From positions 3,849,847 to 3,913,846 of the forward strand of contig CM067065.1 in NCBI GenBank assembly GCA_033980235.1: a stretch of DNA of 64,000 nt, read 5' to 3'. Source of the stretch: Diadema setosum. Lineage: Eukaryota; Echinodermata; Echinoidea; Diadematoida; Diadematidae. A program made the translations under genes and the position numbers. Position 1 is the stretch's first letter, and the number at the start of each line of letters is the position of its first letter. The notes under the pieces were generated by a model. That model did not search any database. It had not been told where the DNA came from and worked only from the letters and a program-made list of their open reading frames with translations. Below, piece by piece: positions 22,446 through 35,240 of this stretch.

Positions 22446-25400
22446 ATGGCTTGGGATGATTTAGATATTTGCTGTAATTTTCTTTCGTTAAATGTAAAAG
22501 GTATTAGGGATGCAGGGAAAAGAAAGAACATTATTAACTGGTGTATGTATAAAAAAGCAGATGTTGTGTTATTACAAGAGACGTATAGCTCTCCTGAAGT
22601 TGAAAAAAAGTGGAGAGAGGAGTGGGATGGAGTATCCTACTTTAGTCATGGTACACCACATAGTAAAGGTGTTTGGTTGTTAGTAAATGCAAATTTAAAA
22701 TTGAATGTTTTATATGTGTATATAGATCAAGGAGGTAGATATATTTTGATGAAATGTGTTATACAAGGTATGGAAATTGTCATTGTAAATGTATATTTTC
22801 CAGTGAGGGGTAAAGAAACAGAGAGGAGAGATTTTCTGTCTGAATTTGAAAAGATTCTGCATCCTTTTGTTGATAAAGGAAATTTAATTATTATTGGTGG
22901 AGATTTTAATTTGATACGAAATTTTGAATTAGATTATAATGGGAGAGCAATGGCAAAGAAGTATACAAATTTTGATCAGTGTTTTGATAATTTTCTCGAG
23001 GAATGTAATTTGATAGATATATGGAGGGTCACCCATAATTTACATAGACAATATACTTATCGACAGGTATTTCCGTTTATGCAAAGTAGACTTGATTATT
23101 GGTTTATTTCGAGTGGGTTGCATGATATTGTAAAGGAATGCAAGATATTAACTTCTATTGCGCCAGATCATTCAGCTATTTTTTTGCAACTTTTGAATAA
23201 ACCTAATGATGATAAGGGAAATAATAGGTGTTTTAAGGCGTCATATTGGAAATTTAATAACAGTTTGTGTAAAGATGGTGAATATGTCAGTAAAATGAAA
23301 GATGAAATTATCAAAATATTGGGAGAATTTCGGAATGAAATAGAAGATAAAAGGGTTTTGTGGGATTTTTTGAAAATGAAAATTTGTAATTTTACTAGAA
23401 AATATTCTATGAATTTGGCTAAACAACGTAAGGAAAAAATTCAGAGAATTGAGGAAGAAATTGAGATTTTAGAAAATGATGTATTTTTGAGGTTAGATAG
23501 TGATAGAATTAGATTGTTGGAAGATAAAAAGAAAGAGTTGAAAAAATGTTATGATTATGTGAATGAAGGGATAAAAATTCGTTCAAGGGCTTCGTGGTAT
23601 GAAGGTGGAGAAGGTGACTCATCATATTTTAAACAGTTAATGGAATTGAATAAGAGGAAAATGATTGTTAAAAGTGTATGGGTTAATGATGAGGTAGTTT
23701 GTGATTCTAAGGAAATAATTAGAGAAATAAAAAGGTTTTATAGTAACCTTTATTCTGAGAATTTTGATTTTTATACATCTGGCGATAGTAGATATTTTTT
23801 TCAAGATTTGCCAACATTGAGTGGGGATTCTATTCAATCCTGTGAGGGGTATATTTCTAAAAGAGAATGTGAAATTATTTTGAATCAGATGAAGTTAAAT
23901 AAATCTCCAGGAAATGATGGATTAAGTGTAGAATTTTATATTACATTCTGGTCAGCGATAGGGGATGTAGTGTTGGACAGTTTTAATGAGGCATATAACA
24001 GAAGAGAATTGTCTGCTTCTCAAAAACAAGGTGTAATTACTTTGATTCATAAGGAAGGAAAAGATCCTTTATATATAAAGAATTACAGACCCATTTCATT
24101 ATTGAATGTAGATTATAAGATACTTGCGAAAGTTTTGTCAAACCGTATTAAGCATGTTTTGCATGAAATAATTAATGTCGATCAAGTTGGATATATAGAA
24201 GGAAGAAATATTGGAGAGGCTATTCGATTGATTGATGATATGATCTTTTATACATCGAGTTGTGGTTTACCTGGTTATATGTTTGCTATTGATTTTGAGA
24301 AAGCTTTCGATTCGATCCGTCATACATTTTTGCAGAAAGTTTTAAATATATTTGGTTTTGGATCAATGTTATGTAATTGGGTTGAAATACTGTATTTGAA
24401 TAGCTGTAGTTGTGTTATAAATGGTAAGGAGTCTACTGGTTATTTCCCAATACAGAAGGGGGTAAGGCAAGGAGATCCTTTATCCCCGTATTTATTCATT
24501 ATGTGTATTGAAATTTTGGCACAGGCAATAAGGAAGAATTCTAATATTCATGGGTTGATGGTTGATAATGTTGAAATTAAACAAATTCTTTATGCTGATG
24601 ATGTTACTTTATTTCTTCAGGATCGATATTCTGTTGAGGAGGTTAAAAGATTATTTGATGTATTTCATCAAATTTCTGGTTTAAAAGTTAATAATGAGAA
24701 AACGTATGTGTTGTTATTAGGTATTCCGAGGGAGGAATGTGTTTTGCCTTTTGGTAGAGTAGAACACGTGGTAAAAATATTAGGAATATATTTTTTCTCT
24801 GAACCCTGATGTTAAAGAAGTTATGAATTATAAGGAGATTTTGAGTAAGATAAAGAGATTATTATCATGGTGGAAACAGAGGGATTTAACGCTGATGGGG
24901 AAAGTTCAATTAGTAAAGATTTTTGTTTTACCAAAGCTGATTTATATCTCTTCACTCATGGTAACACCTGATTGGGTATTTGAGGAGTTAGATAAGGTGG
25001 TGTTTGATTTTATTTGGAGGGGTAGAGATAAAATAAAAAGGAATATTTTGTATTTAGATTATGATAGGGGAGGATTAAAGTTCATTAATTTTCGAGTGTT
25101 TGTTAAAGCACAAAGAATTATGTGGATTAAGCGTTTGATTTCAGGGGATCATAGTATGAAGTGGAAGTTATGTTTTAAGTTTTTCACTAAATCGGTGGGA
25201 GGTATTTTGATTTTTTATAGTAAGGCGATTTTAGGGTTGTTGAGGTTAACTTTACCAGAATTTTACAATGATATGTTGCAGGTTTGGATGGGAAGTAGAA
25301 GTTTGATCCTGAAAGAGGATTCAAAAAGGAATGAGGTAATCTTTAATAATAAATTCATTTTGATTGATGGACATACAATATTTGATAAAGAGTTATTTCT

Positions 25401-26232
25401 TAGGAATGTATATAAAGTTCATCATTTGGTAGATGTAAATGGGGAATTTAAGGGGAGAAGGGAGTTTTTAAGATTAGGATTTAGTGAAGAAATGATTGGA
25501 AAAATATTTGAAATATTTTTAGCTTTACCGTCATCATGGAAGGGTACATTAAAACAAGAAATGAATATGGAGGATACTCAATTGAAAATTGAATTTTATT
25601 TGCAGAATAAAATATATCATATACAGGATATAATGTCAAAACTTATTTATAAAGCATTGATGAGGGATGGAATTGGAACATCATCAGCATATAATAATTT
25701 AGTTGGTTTATATAATTTTGAGGAAATAGATATTAGATTGATTTTTCTAAGACCTCGGAAGTCTACTCTTGATTGTAAGCTGCGTGAATTTCAATATAAA
25801 ATGTTGTATTGTTTAATATATACAAAAGCTAAGTTATTTTCTTTTGGTTTTGTAGGAGATAACCAATGTACATTCTGTTATTCTGAGGTTGAGACTTATG
25901 AACATTTGTTTTTTTATTGTAGGGAAGTCAATCAGATTTGGAAATTGTGTAGTGAAGTTTTTGTTTTACCCCAGATGCAAAAGTTAGATTGGCAATCTGT
26001 TCATGTCGGTATTAAAACGCAGGATATTGGAAAAGGGCAACTCATAAACCATTTGATATTATTGATAAAATGGATGATATTTGTATTTTCGAAGGAAAAG
26101 AGCAGGCCCCCATTGATAAGAGAAATTAGAGAAAGAATGTTAGAAAGTCGAGAAGAAGAAAGGAAATTAGCAATGAAACGAGGGACGCTGGCCTTGCACA
26201 GCAGGAAATGGAATCAATTAATGACACGGTGA
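22446..26232 (+). pseudogene. L1/Tx1-type LINE ORF2, endonuclease-reverse transcriptase, one frameshift
   Basis: The ATG frame from 22446 runs to 24809. It continues one base out of register from about 24800 to 26232, because a T run near 24790 has one T too many. The apurinic-type endonuclease shows LNVKGI, QETY (about residue 45), GGDFNLI (about 152), RLDYWFIS and APDHSA. The reverse transcriptase shows SPGNDG (about 488), FAIDFEKAFDSI (about 613), GVRQGDPLSPYLF and YADD (about 716), so all catalytic acids remain. The C-terminal part has NYKEILSKIKRLLSWW, the DFIWRG thumb motif and a Cx2Cx7Hx4C zinc knuckle. The protein would nick DNA and prime reverse transcription of its own RNA. The lone frameshift suggests recent inactivation, or an assembly error in a homopolymer. 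Confidence 0.9.
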
Positions 26233-26319
26233 TTCGGACTCCGCATCTATTGCTACCTCTTTGTGCTTTTTGTTGTTGATTGTTTGGTGAACAGGTTCGG
26301 TGTTTGTGGGCGTGTGTGT

Positions 26320-26350
<31 letters not shown>

Positions 26351-26932
26351 CATCTGTGCTGGAGTGAGGTATACCTGGAGTATGCCTATCTAGAGGAGGA
26401 AGTGTTGATGAGGTTATACGGGTGAGCGATGAAGGGGTAATGTTCTGTTATAGGTATGGATTATGTACAGACACTGATCATGTAGATTTGTAAAGCTTTT
26501 GTATGTATGTGTGTGCATAGGTATGTAGGCTTTTTGTCGACCCCTGATACATAGGTATGCAGGCCTTTTGTTTGACCCCTCAACAATATTGATTTCATTA
26601 TCTAATAATTACTGCTGTGATGAGTATACAGGACGCAGTCAATGGATATATTTTGTAATGTGTATTGTACATACATAATGGTATTGCTGACCCATTAGGC
26701 ATTATCAAAATTGATCTTATAATTATTGCGGGGATGACTATTGTGAAGCAGTTGCTGTGTATTGTATAGTAGAATAATCAGAAATTGACACAATGACAGT
26801 CCTAAGAATTATTTTGTAATATTTTGATATACGTTTGAAATGTCACGCAGCAAGCAACACAACTAATTGTTGAATTGTAATAACGATGGATGATGGAATC
26901 GAAATAAAATATTGTTTGAAACAAAAAAAATA
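26233..26932 (+). other. Probable LINE 3' UTR and tail
   Basis: Contains an interrupted (TG)n tract at 26309-26351 and ends with AATAAA at 26903-26908 followed by AACAAAAAAAA, which looks like a retrotransposed poly(A) end. The target duplication could not be identified because the 5' end of the element is unclear. Confidence 0.5.
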
Positions 26933-26934
26933 TC

Positions 26935-27190
26935 GCTCTTCCACATAATCGATCATCCATCATGCTACACTGACACAGCCGTCGATCGGCGTACTTTTTA
27001 TGAGTCATAATTAGCTATTTTTCTTCTGTAATTGACAATGGAATTTCATGAAACCGTCAGATATGGTCCATCTTGACATTTCTGATAGCCACAAGAAGTT
27101 TTCATTGACAAATTAAAGAAGGAAATGGTTGGTGTGCATGGTGTGCATTTGTACATGATCACCGTTTCATCGCACAGCGGCAGGTACGAG
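26935..27190 (+). repeat. Dispersed repeat R, copy 1
   Basis: Shares the words CATGCTACACTGACACAGC, CGGCGTACTTTT, ACCGTCAGAT, TGGTCCATCTT, ATAGCCA-AAGAA and GTGTGCATGGTGTGCAT, in the same order, with the reverse complement of 45055-45300, and in part with 52970-53200. The function is unknown. It begins right at the LINE 3' end. Confidence 0.6.
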
Positions 27191-29110
27191 CGTAGGAACA
27201 CGAGACCGCCCGAGACCCTCGTACCGCTCGCTCGCGAGGCACTAGCACTTTAGACATCTGCTATACTACGTGATTAAAATCACGCAAGTATTGCAGTAGT
27301 ATAGCTATAAGCCGCCCGACAGTCCATCTAAAGACACTGTATAGTACAGCTCTGTATTGTCACATTGTCGGGCATTGTCACATGCCGAAGCGGATATACT
27401 ATAGCGACCACTGATAGACAGCCGCCTGCCAGCGAGTCGAGCAAAATACAGTACTCAGTACAGTCAAAGAGTTGAGGTACAGAAGACGCGCAAGTACAGC
27501 GTACACTAGTTTTACGTGGATTCGCTGCTGTGCGGTAAGCTATGGTAGTGGTGTGTGTGTGATGATGAGTTCTGCTCGCTAGCTGATGTAGCTGCTGGGT
27601 ATGGGTAGTGTAATCCAATGGCATGTAAAGGTCGTAGAGGGAGGTAGACAGGTATTACAGTTCGAAATTTTGGCCGTTAACAATCTCATCCCGTTGCTGA
27701 CCAGGGACACTCACCTAAAAACATTGAACTGCACATTACTTGAATATGAGACCATACTGAAGCCAATAATTTTCACATAACAATAGATATATAATGTACT
27801 CTTAAATGAATCCCAAAAGGACTGGAACAATCTTCCCTCTAGCATTCCCACTGATCAGTTAGTAGTCTTCCCCTTTAATGTTCAATCTCACAATCTGTTT
27901 CTTTCCCTGGACGAAACACTAGAGCAGTGCTGATTACCAACGCTATATCATAGGGTAACGGCATAGGTGTGTGAGACAATCATTATCCAATCAAAAGGCT
28001 GGTCTATCATCAATGATTCCGACCAATACAGCAGCCGGAATGAAAACTTCGGGGCGTTTGTGTCCGTGCCGCTGTATGAATGAGTCGGTATGCGTTGAGT
28101 GTCGGCTGCGTTGTAATTTGCCGCAAGTTTAACGCACCACGAATATAGGAAACAGGCGAAAAAAGGCATGCCTGCGCAATACGAAAAGCCTGTTTTACCG
28201 ACGGCGTTGATCATTTCCATTTTATACCCATTTTCTTTGTTTTCTTTTTTCATTTCTTTTTCATTTCTTTTTGTTTTACTGTCGGAAAAAAAAAAGAATT
28301 GTAACCAAATGATTTCCCCTACACTGTAAAAGCCGTTTTGCTGAGCGTGAGACAGGAAGAAGCTTCAGCTTTGAGATTGACATGATTATCACTGATTATG
28401 CTGTCGGAAAGATCTCACCAACTACAGCAAGACAGTGGTTCCTGCATGCGTCATTGCATGGCCTAGTGATGGTTGTCTTGTTCTTCATTAAAAACAAACA
28501 AACAAACAAACATTGGCTTCATCCTATAATAGACGTCGATACATTGGCTGCTAGAACGTGACTCTTTTTTCTTCACCACTCATAAGATCGGGGCCTGGGA
28601 ACTGGGAGGGGGGGGGGGGGATCAGAGTGAGCGGAGAGGATTGAGGAGACGGAATTCGAAAGACGGAAATCGTCTGGTCAGCAAGTTTTCTCTTTCACCA
28701 GCAAATTGTAAGCACCATCGAACATCGAATCATTTGATCCCTTTCCTGCATCTCGCGTGACTGAGAAGAGAATTCTCCACTCCTGAGCAGTTTAGATGCA
28801 AATGGTAAGACAGTACTGGAAAAAATATCAAATTATTGAAATGGTTTGTATTCAAATCTGATTTCGTGAGATTCGTATACAGATCATTGAAACTTTTTAA
28901 ATAAAATTATTAAATTTCGTGATGTTCGTTGTCACCTTGACCTTCATTTATCTATAAAAAAAGAATAATGAATTTCGTCGAAATTCATTAGTTATATAAA
29001 ATCAAACGCGTTTGCATTTGTAAGGTTCGTTGGTATCATTTTCTGATTCCATTAATTTCGTTCAGTGCATTTACGATTCCGCAAAGATCATAAGAACCGT
29101 TGGATGTTCC
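27191..29110. other. Non-coding with a partial MITE
   Basis: 27704-27882 matches the right-hand part of the TTAA-bounded element at 36869-37838 (CACATTACTTGAATATGAGACC, then ATTCCCACTGATCAGTTAG and CCCCTTTAA) and lacks the inserted TGTGACC element found there. A (CAAA)n run sits near 28495 and a 12-G run near 28609. No gene recognised; the frame at 27948-28253 on the minus strand has no known domain. Confidence 0.5.
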
Positions 29111-29115
29111 GGGTA

Positions 29116-29647
29116 CACTGCAAAAACATCGGTGTTAGATTTAACACCACGGGTGTTAAATCTAACACCGATCAAACTTCAATAAAGGACCACACCCACA
29201 GGTGTTAAAAATGCACTGTGATGGTGTTGAAAAGTGTTCACCTGACACTTCGTGGTGTTAATTTGACACTGTACCTGGTGTTATTTTGACACTGTACTGG
29301 TGTTAATTCAAAAATGACACCACATGGTGTTGGTTTGATATTTGCTGGTGTTAATATCAATGATTTAACACCCGTCCAGCTTCAATAAAGGACCACACCA
29401 GCTGGTGTTACTTTGGTGTAAATTTATTTTCACATTTTTTTCAAAAATCTAGTATTTTAATGTAAAATTCTTGATCGTCTTGTTTAAATTAAAAATCAAC
29501 AAGAAGTGCAGTTACTAGGAAACTCTTCAAAAAACAGTTTAAAATTTGGAAATGACACCCGTAGGTGTTAATTTAACACCATAAATGAGCACCGAAAATG
29601 TAACACCAGCTCGGTGTTCACTATTTAACACCAGACTTTTTGCAGTG
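29116..29647. mobile_element. TIR element of GGTGTTA repeats, TA target duplication
   Basis: Ends CACTGCAAAAA and TTTTTGCAGTG, flanked by TA at 29114-29115 and 29648-29649. The interior is dominated by GGTGTTA and its complement TAACACC in both orientations, and TTCAATAAAGGACCACACC occurs twice. No protein. The TA target suggests mobilisation by a Tc1/mariner-like enzyme. Confidence 0.75.
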
Positions 29648-29733
29648 TAGAGTTCGTTAGATTCGTTACGTTCGTGGAAAGAGTTGGGAGTTCGTTACAA
29701 GCGTTGTCGGGCTCGTTTCTGGAACATTATTAA

Positions 29734-30290
29734 AGGGAAGATAAACCCCAGGAGCAATGTGGATTGAGTGAAAGCAGCAACATTAGTAGAACGCATCAGT
29801 GAAAGTTTGAGGAAGATCGGACAATCGATGCAAAAGTTATGAATTTTTAAAGTTTTGGTGTTGGAACCGCTGGATGAGGAGACTACTAGAGGATATGACG
29901 TATGAGTGGACAACAATACAAAGAAAATATAAAGGAAATTGAACAAAAATTCACTTTTCTAGAATTATGAAAGAGCAATGGACCAACCGCTTTCAGAAAG
30001 CAGGGGAATAATTGCTACCCTTAGCATATGTCAATATCAAGTTGATGGAATTTGTAATTTTCATGGAAAATTGATTTTTGTAGAATTTTCTTTATATTTT
30101 CTTGGTAATGTTGTCCACTCATACGTCATAACCTCTAGTAGTCTCCTCATCCAGCGGTTCCAACACCAAAACTTTAAAAAGTCATAACTTTTGCATCGAT
30201 TGTCCGATTTTCTTCAAACTTTCACTGATGTGTTCTACTAATGTACATGCTTTCACTCATTCCACATTGCTCTTGGGGTTTATCTTCCCT
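29734..30290. mobile_element. Foldback element, TTAA target duplication
   Basis: Left arm AGGGAAGATAAACCCC and right arm GGGGTTTATCTTCCCT are perfect at the tips, and the arms pair for over 200 bp with few mismatches (AACCGCTGGATGAGGAGACT against its complement near 30140). The flanks are TTAA at 29730-29733 and 30291-30294, the piggyBac-type target. No transposase; the frame near 29978 is arm sequence. Confidence 0.8.
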
Positions 30291-30294
30291 TTAA

Positions 30295-31020
30295 CGGAAT
30301 TCTAACGGAATTCCGTCGGACGTTTTCACTCGGGCGTACCGTATTGTAATGGTGACAGTTACTGCTGTATCAGTGACCATTTCTTAATTTTTAAACCAGT
30401 GTGTCTTTGATCTTACATTTCCCAGTTTATATTGGACTGTGTGTGGCCAATTACTGATAATAGGCAATTGAAGTTGACTGTGAGCCTGCTGGAGTAGGAC
30501 AAGTTGCTGACCTTAACACTACTACCCCCTTTGACGAGATTTATTGTCCTCAATACACGACACGCTTACCACGGTAGGAATTTGGCAGTATGGATAGATG
30601 ATATAGAAAGAAAGAAAGGGAGAAGACACTTCACAGAAAGAGAACAGGGAAGCAGATCGAGACAGGAGAGATGTAACAGAGTGGTAGTGAAAATTTAAAG
30701 AAAGGGTTTAGAAAGTTTGTCACGTCTACCTTAGCGATGTCTAATAATAATCATTTTCGTCATGTCGAGCGTTAAGCCCAGCACAAGATACTACCATGCA
30801 TGGCACATACTACAGTTGATATTATAGTGATGTACATGTATGTACAAATGGTATGAGTGAAGCAGCGTGGAATCGAAATAACAACTACAGTTGCACAAAA
30901 AAAAAAAAAGAGAGAGAATACAGTACTTATATTTTCACGCTGTCTATACGTCTATCAACGATAAGCAGTTCCCTTTATTCAAGCGTATGGCACGAATGTA
31001 CATGATGGTTGATAAAGTTT
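30295..31020. other. Non-coding, no recognised gene
   Basis: Contains GA-rich sequence near 30610-30670 and a short A run at 30897. No protein-like frame. Confidence 0.4.
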
Positions 31021-31838
31021 GCTGACTATTGCTAGTCACCTGGGGCGAACCACAATCATTCACCCGTTTTCTTGTGTAGGTGGGTAGGGGGACCATTTTA
31101 ACCGGGTTAGCACCATGCTCTTTGCGATGAATGGGATCGAGTGGGATCCTTAACGCGCGCGAGTTGTGGCTAACTCACACACGGGATCTCCAAAAGGAGA
31201 ATGATACCCAAAAATACATGTTGATTGAGTGAATGGGGCAATTTTAGAAGACTACATTAGTGAAAGTTTGAGGAAAATCATGGAAACCGCTCAAAAGTTA
31301 TGAATTTTTGATGTTTTGGTGATGAGGCCACTGGATTAGAAGACTACTACTGATCAACGCATCACATAATGTACTACGATAAAAAGAAAATAATTTAAAA
31401 AGAATCAACATTTTTCCACTTTTCTAATGAAAGCAGGGGGTATGTTACTACACTTGACCTATGTCAGTAACAAGTCCAGGGAATGTGTACTCATCCCATG
31501 AAATAATATTTTGTGGAATCTCTTAATATTTTCTTTATATCCAGCGGTCCCGTCACCAAATTTCAGGAAATCATAACTTTTGGACGGATTGTCCGATTTT
31601 CTTCTAACTTTCTCTGATGTGGTCTATCATACTAATATTGCTGAATTCACTCAATCCACATGTCTATTTGGGGCTAATTCCCCTTTAATGTCCTATCCAA
31701 AGGACAGAGTGTTTTGCCTCTTCACTAGAAGGGATGAAATGGTTACACACAATATCATTGCTCAGTGAGACTCGGGGATCGAACCCGGTACCCTTGGATT
31801 GGACGGTAGACACTCTGCGACTGAGCCATATCACCGCC
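31021..31838 (-). mobile_element. tRNA-derived SINE interrupted by a foldback-like element
   Basis: On the minus strand the tRNA-like head (31771-31838) has an A box (ATGGCTCAGTCGC) and a B box (GGTTCGATCCC). The body continues in 31685-31770 and resumes at 31021-31192, as shown by alignment with the uninterrupted copy at 32868-33158 (shared GCTCTTTGCGATGAATG, CACACGGGA-CTCC and GACAGAGTGTTTTGCCTCTT). The interruption, about 31193-31688, ends CCCCTTTAA and carries arms related to the TTAA foldback at 29734-30290 (TTGATTGAGTGAAT; GTCCGATTTTCTTC). Confidence 0.7.
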
Positions 31839-32750
31839 ATTAGCACTTGCCTAGTCTAAACTGCTTGAATTCGCACTACAGAACTCTTAGTCTTAGAACA
31901 TTTTGCTAACATAAGAGCATGGGAACTGCAAAATAAACTCCGTTCGCACGGCATAAAGGCAGTAATTTCAGTCACTCAATTAAAATACTAAAATAGAAAT
32001 TTAGATGAGAGATGAAGTACAACAGAGACAACACGGTCTGTGTGGAAATTGGATCTTATGTAAAACGAATACCACCATTAATTCAACCATAGCAATATTT
32101 GACAGTTCAAGACCTGGGTAGCATGTGGTGACGAGATTTCAATGCCCTTAGTACGCATCAACATGCGACACAACTTCATGCAAAATTCTAGGATATTCTA
32201 TGCAGCACTGATATATCCGGTTATGGCAACTTTGTACAGATGCAGGGCAGACGGCGTTCCTTCTCTTCATCAAAAGGTTATACACTCTTCAAACCTTCGA
32301 GCCTAACCTTTTAGTAACACCGACATGCACAAATTGTATACAACTTATTAACTCGTCTATTAAAGGGACACTGTGATTGCATTCACTTGACAAATCAAAC
32401 TACAAATACAGGTGTGATCCGTGTGTTTCGTTCGTTTGTCTGTGGGACTACTTAATAAAAACTGGGGATACAGCTACAAATGAAGAGCTCAATTCCAAAA
32501 GGCGCTACTCCATTTTTTTCTCAAAAGTGAGAACTCTTTACAATAATGCTCTTTGTTTACTCCGGTATATGATTAACCGTAGAGCTAGTTGTCATTCGTT
32601 TAGGACAACTGCAATAAATGGATGGCAAATTTATGTTTTATTCCAAAAGGGGCTAAATCGAATTCTGTTTAGCTCCAAAAGGCGCTATATCCATCCGTCC
32701 GGCACGGGCTAAGCCGTGTTTCAGCCAATCAGAGCGAAGTATGGGTGCGA
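31839..32750. other. Non-coding with CCAAAAGGCGCTA-type motifs
   Basis: CCAAAAGGCGCTA occurs at 32496 and 32675, with a close variant at 32643. The same motif recurs in the tandem repeat at 41080-42990. No gene recognised; the open frame at 32377-32712 has no known domain. Confidence 0.4.
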
Positions 32751-33610
32751 TGTGGATCTATCACTTGGTCTACTCCCACTTCGACCAATACCCGTTTCGT
32801 CTCAACCTACATGATCTAATCCTAGTTCGTCTACTACCAGTTCGTTTGTTGTTTGTTTGTTCATTTTCCATCTGTGAAGATGGGTGGATAGCCCATATTC
32901 AGCTACACTAAGCTGGTCTTCCATGGGGTCCAGTTGGATGTGGGGTGGGACCACGTCACCGGGTTAGACACCCTGCTCTTTGCGATGAATGAATGAGGCG
33001 GGATCTTTTACATGCATGAGCTGTGACTCTCTCATACACGGGACCTCCATTTTATGTCCTATCCGAGAGACAGAGTGTTTTGCCTCTTATTAGAGGGGAC
33101 GGTATGTTTACACACAACATTGCTCAGTCCAGACTCGGGTTCGAACCCGGGCCGCGTGATCGTCTAGTTATCATTTGGTCCAATTAACACTTGGTCTAAT
33201 GGTCAGTCCGTCTACTCACCAGATGGGCTACGTCCATTTCGTCTGATAATTTATCCATTTGGTCTATTACCTCATGGTCTCATTACCTATTCGTGTAAAG
33301 CTCGATTCGTCTGTTGTTTCCATTTCGTCTAATACCCACTTTATCTAATTACCATTAACGTCTAATTTGCACTTGGGCTCAACCTACTTAGGCTATATCC
33401 ACTCCGGCAATTTATCGATTTGTCTAATAAGCAGTAGGGTTACTTATGAATTAGTCTACGGACCAGTTGGTCCAATGACCACTTAGTTTAATACCCAACA
33501 GGTCCACCACCATTTAGTGTAATGACCACTAAGTCTAATACCCAAATGGTCTACTACCATTTACACTACGTCCGATGTTCACATGGGCTAACTACTATGC
33601 ACACCCGGTC
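32751..33610. repeat. Degenerate TTGGTCTAAT minisatellite, split by a SINE
   Basis: Short, diverged units of the form CCA(T/C)TTGGTCTAATNACCA fill about 32760-32850 and 33165-33610. A partial tRNA-SINE copy sits between them. Related units in the opposite orientation appear at about 39790-39890. Spacing is irregular, about 20-25 bp. Confidence 0.65.
32868..33158 (-). mobile_element. tRNA-derived SINE, head truncated
   Basis: Minus-strand copy of the family at 31021-31838. A B-box-like GGTTCGAACCC core lies at about 33138-33148 but the A-box half of the head is missing, so the copy is 5' truncated. It interrupts the TTGGTCTAAT minisatellite. Confidence 0.65.
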
Positions 33611-33949
33611 GAATTTGAGCGGTTGCTTTTTTTTTCAAATTGAATACTATTGATTAAAATAGTGTGGATCTTCTTGAGATACGTTAAATGCGGAGTGCAA
33701 GTAACAGGGAGAAATCGTTATCTGGAAAATCTAATAAGGTTTTACACCGGTGATTTGATGGCGAGCTATAGCAGCTAAAACTGCTTATAAGTTAGGCATA
33801 TTAGGCCAAAAGTATTAGTTTTAACGGGGATATTTCCGGTAACAAGCTGATTTTTTTTTTTTTTTTTTTTTTTTTTTAGGATAGCTCCATGATTGTGTCA
33901 AGAATAGCAATACCTATAGTCCTCATAAATCGTCTTTGAGCGTTTTCTG

Positions 33950-34538
33950 CAATCCAAGCTGGCGTCCAAAATGGCCGCCATTTACTGAAATTCTTACATT
34001 TCAACCAGGTATCCTAAACACAAAATTTAAATGTGTAAATATATGTTTTGAAGTATGAAGAACCCATTAAAATACAGTGACGCACACAAGTAACATTAAC
34101 TAGGATGGCGTCCAAAATGGCCTCCATTTCATAAAATCCGTATAACTGTTTAACCAGTTAAGCCAAATACAGAATTCAAATGTCTAATATATTATACGTT
34201 TTGAAGCATGAAGAACTCGAAGAAAATTTACTAATACAAATTAAGATTGTTGAAGCACGCAAGTGCCGCAATCCAAGATGGCGTCCAAAATGGCCGCCAT
34301 TTCCTTTTACTATTCTCACAACTTTGAAAGTAGATTTCACCTTTAATGTCGAAATATGCGTTTTGAGTCACAAGGAACCAAATAAAATACTTTTTCAGAG
34401 ATTTTGATAGACACATAGAGCGTTTAAGCACTTTCAGAAAAAAAAAAATGTGTCCAAAATGACCGCCATTTCCTGTTTTTTCTCGTAACCCTGCAAGTAA
34501 TTAAGCCCGATACACGCATAAATGTCTAAATATAATTC
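33950..34538 (+). repeat. Tandem repeat with CCAAAATGGCCGCCATT core
   Basis: Units of about 146-173 bp start with TGGCGTCCAAAATGGCCGCC at about 33960, 34106 and 34279, with a diverged one near 34450. Each continues with words such as AAATGTCTAAATAT and TTTTGAAGCATGAAGAAC. The core contains CCGCCATTT, a good match to the YY1 site. A further diverged copy (GCCCCAAATGGCTGCCATTT) lies near 35350, and copies in the opposite orientation at 39270-39650. Confidence 0.65.
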
Positions 34539-35240
34539 TGTGACCGTGCACCTCAAAACGAACATAAAATCGCACACACTGATTTTGCGTGAGGACTGAA
34601 AATAAGTGACATTGGTCAACCTAGCCGCACTTGACTTTTTCATATTTTCTGAAAGAGCGGGTCTTCTTTTACATTATACTAAAATTTGGTATCATAAAAC
34701 GGGCAGGAAAGTGTGTTTTTTTTAGCAGTTTATCTCGAACATTTTTGGTAGAATAGTGTGGTTAGGTGTGTCTATAGAATCCCTTTTTCATTTCTGCAAA
34801 AAAAAACTTGTCCACACTCTTCACTTTCAACTCTAATAACTTTTGAGAGGATAGTGCTACTGCTTTGAAAGTTGGCATTGATTATGGACAGAATGTGTTA
34901 AAAAGGCATACTTGATTTCAGTTTAATCTGATAATCCCTTCATTGTTGTTACTCCGGTGGTTTACTTCCTGTTTTTTGTCCCATTCATAGCACATCCAAC
35001 ACGATTTGGTAAAGATTAAGCGCTTTAATAGACACTGTACTTCAGAGCCTCTTTTCTCTTAGTCAGTTCACACTTTTCCTGAGTTTGTGCTTTCTTTCCA
35101 ATATTTAGATAGGTTAGGAGAGTCCATTTGATTTGAATTATACATCATTTTAAAGCTTAAAATCTGCTCTCTCAGAATATGGTCTTAACTAAAAATTCAT
35201 GTCTGGCGAATTTTTGTTTGTTTTGAGGTGCAGGGTCACA
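34539..35240. mobile_element. MITE-like element, TGTGACC/GGTCACA ends, copy 1
   Basis: Begins TGTGACCGTGCACCTCAAAAC and ends TTTTGAGGTGCAGGGTCACA, an inverted repeat of about 20 bp. The interior matches the copy at 37133-37744 nearly throughout (CACACACTGATTTTGCGTGA; AGCAGTTTATCTCGAACATT). It is inserted into the CCAAAATGGCCGCC tandem repeat. No coding capacity. Confidence 0.75.

Noticed and set aside
27948..28253. Minus-strand 101-codon frame as a gene
   Set aside because: No domain, signal or splice context recognised; its length is within chance for this sequence.
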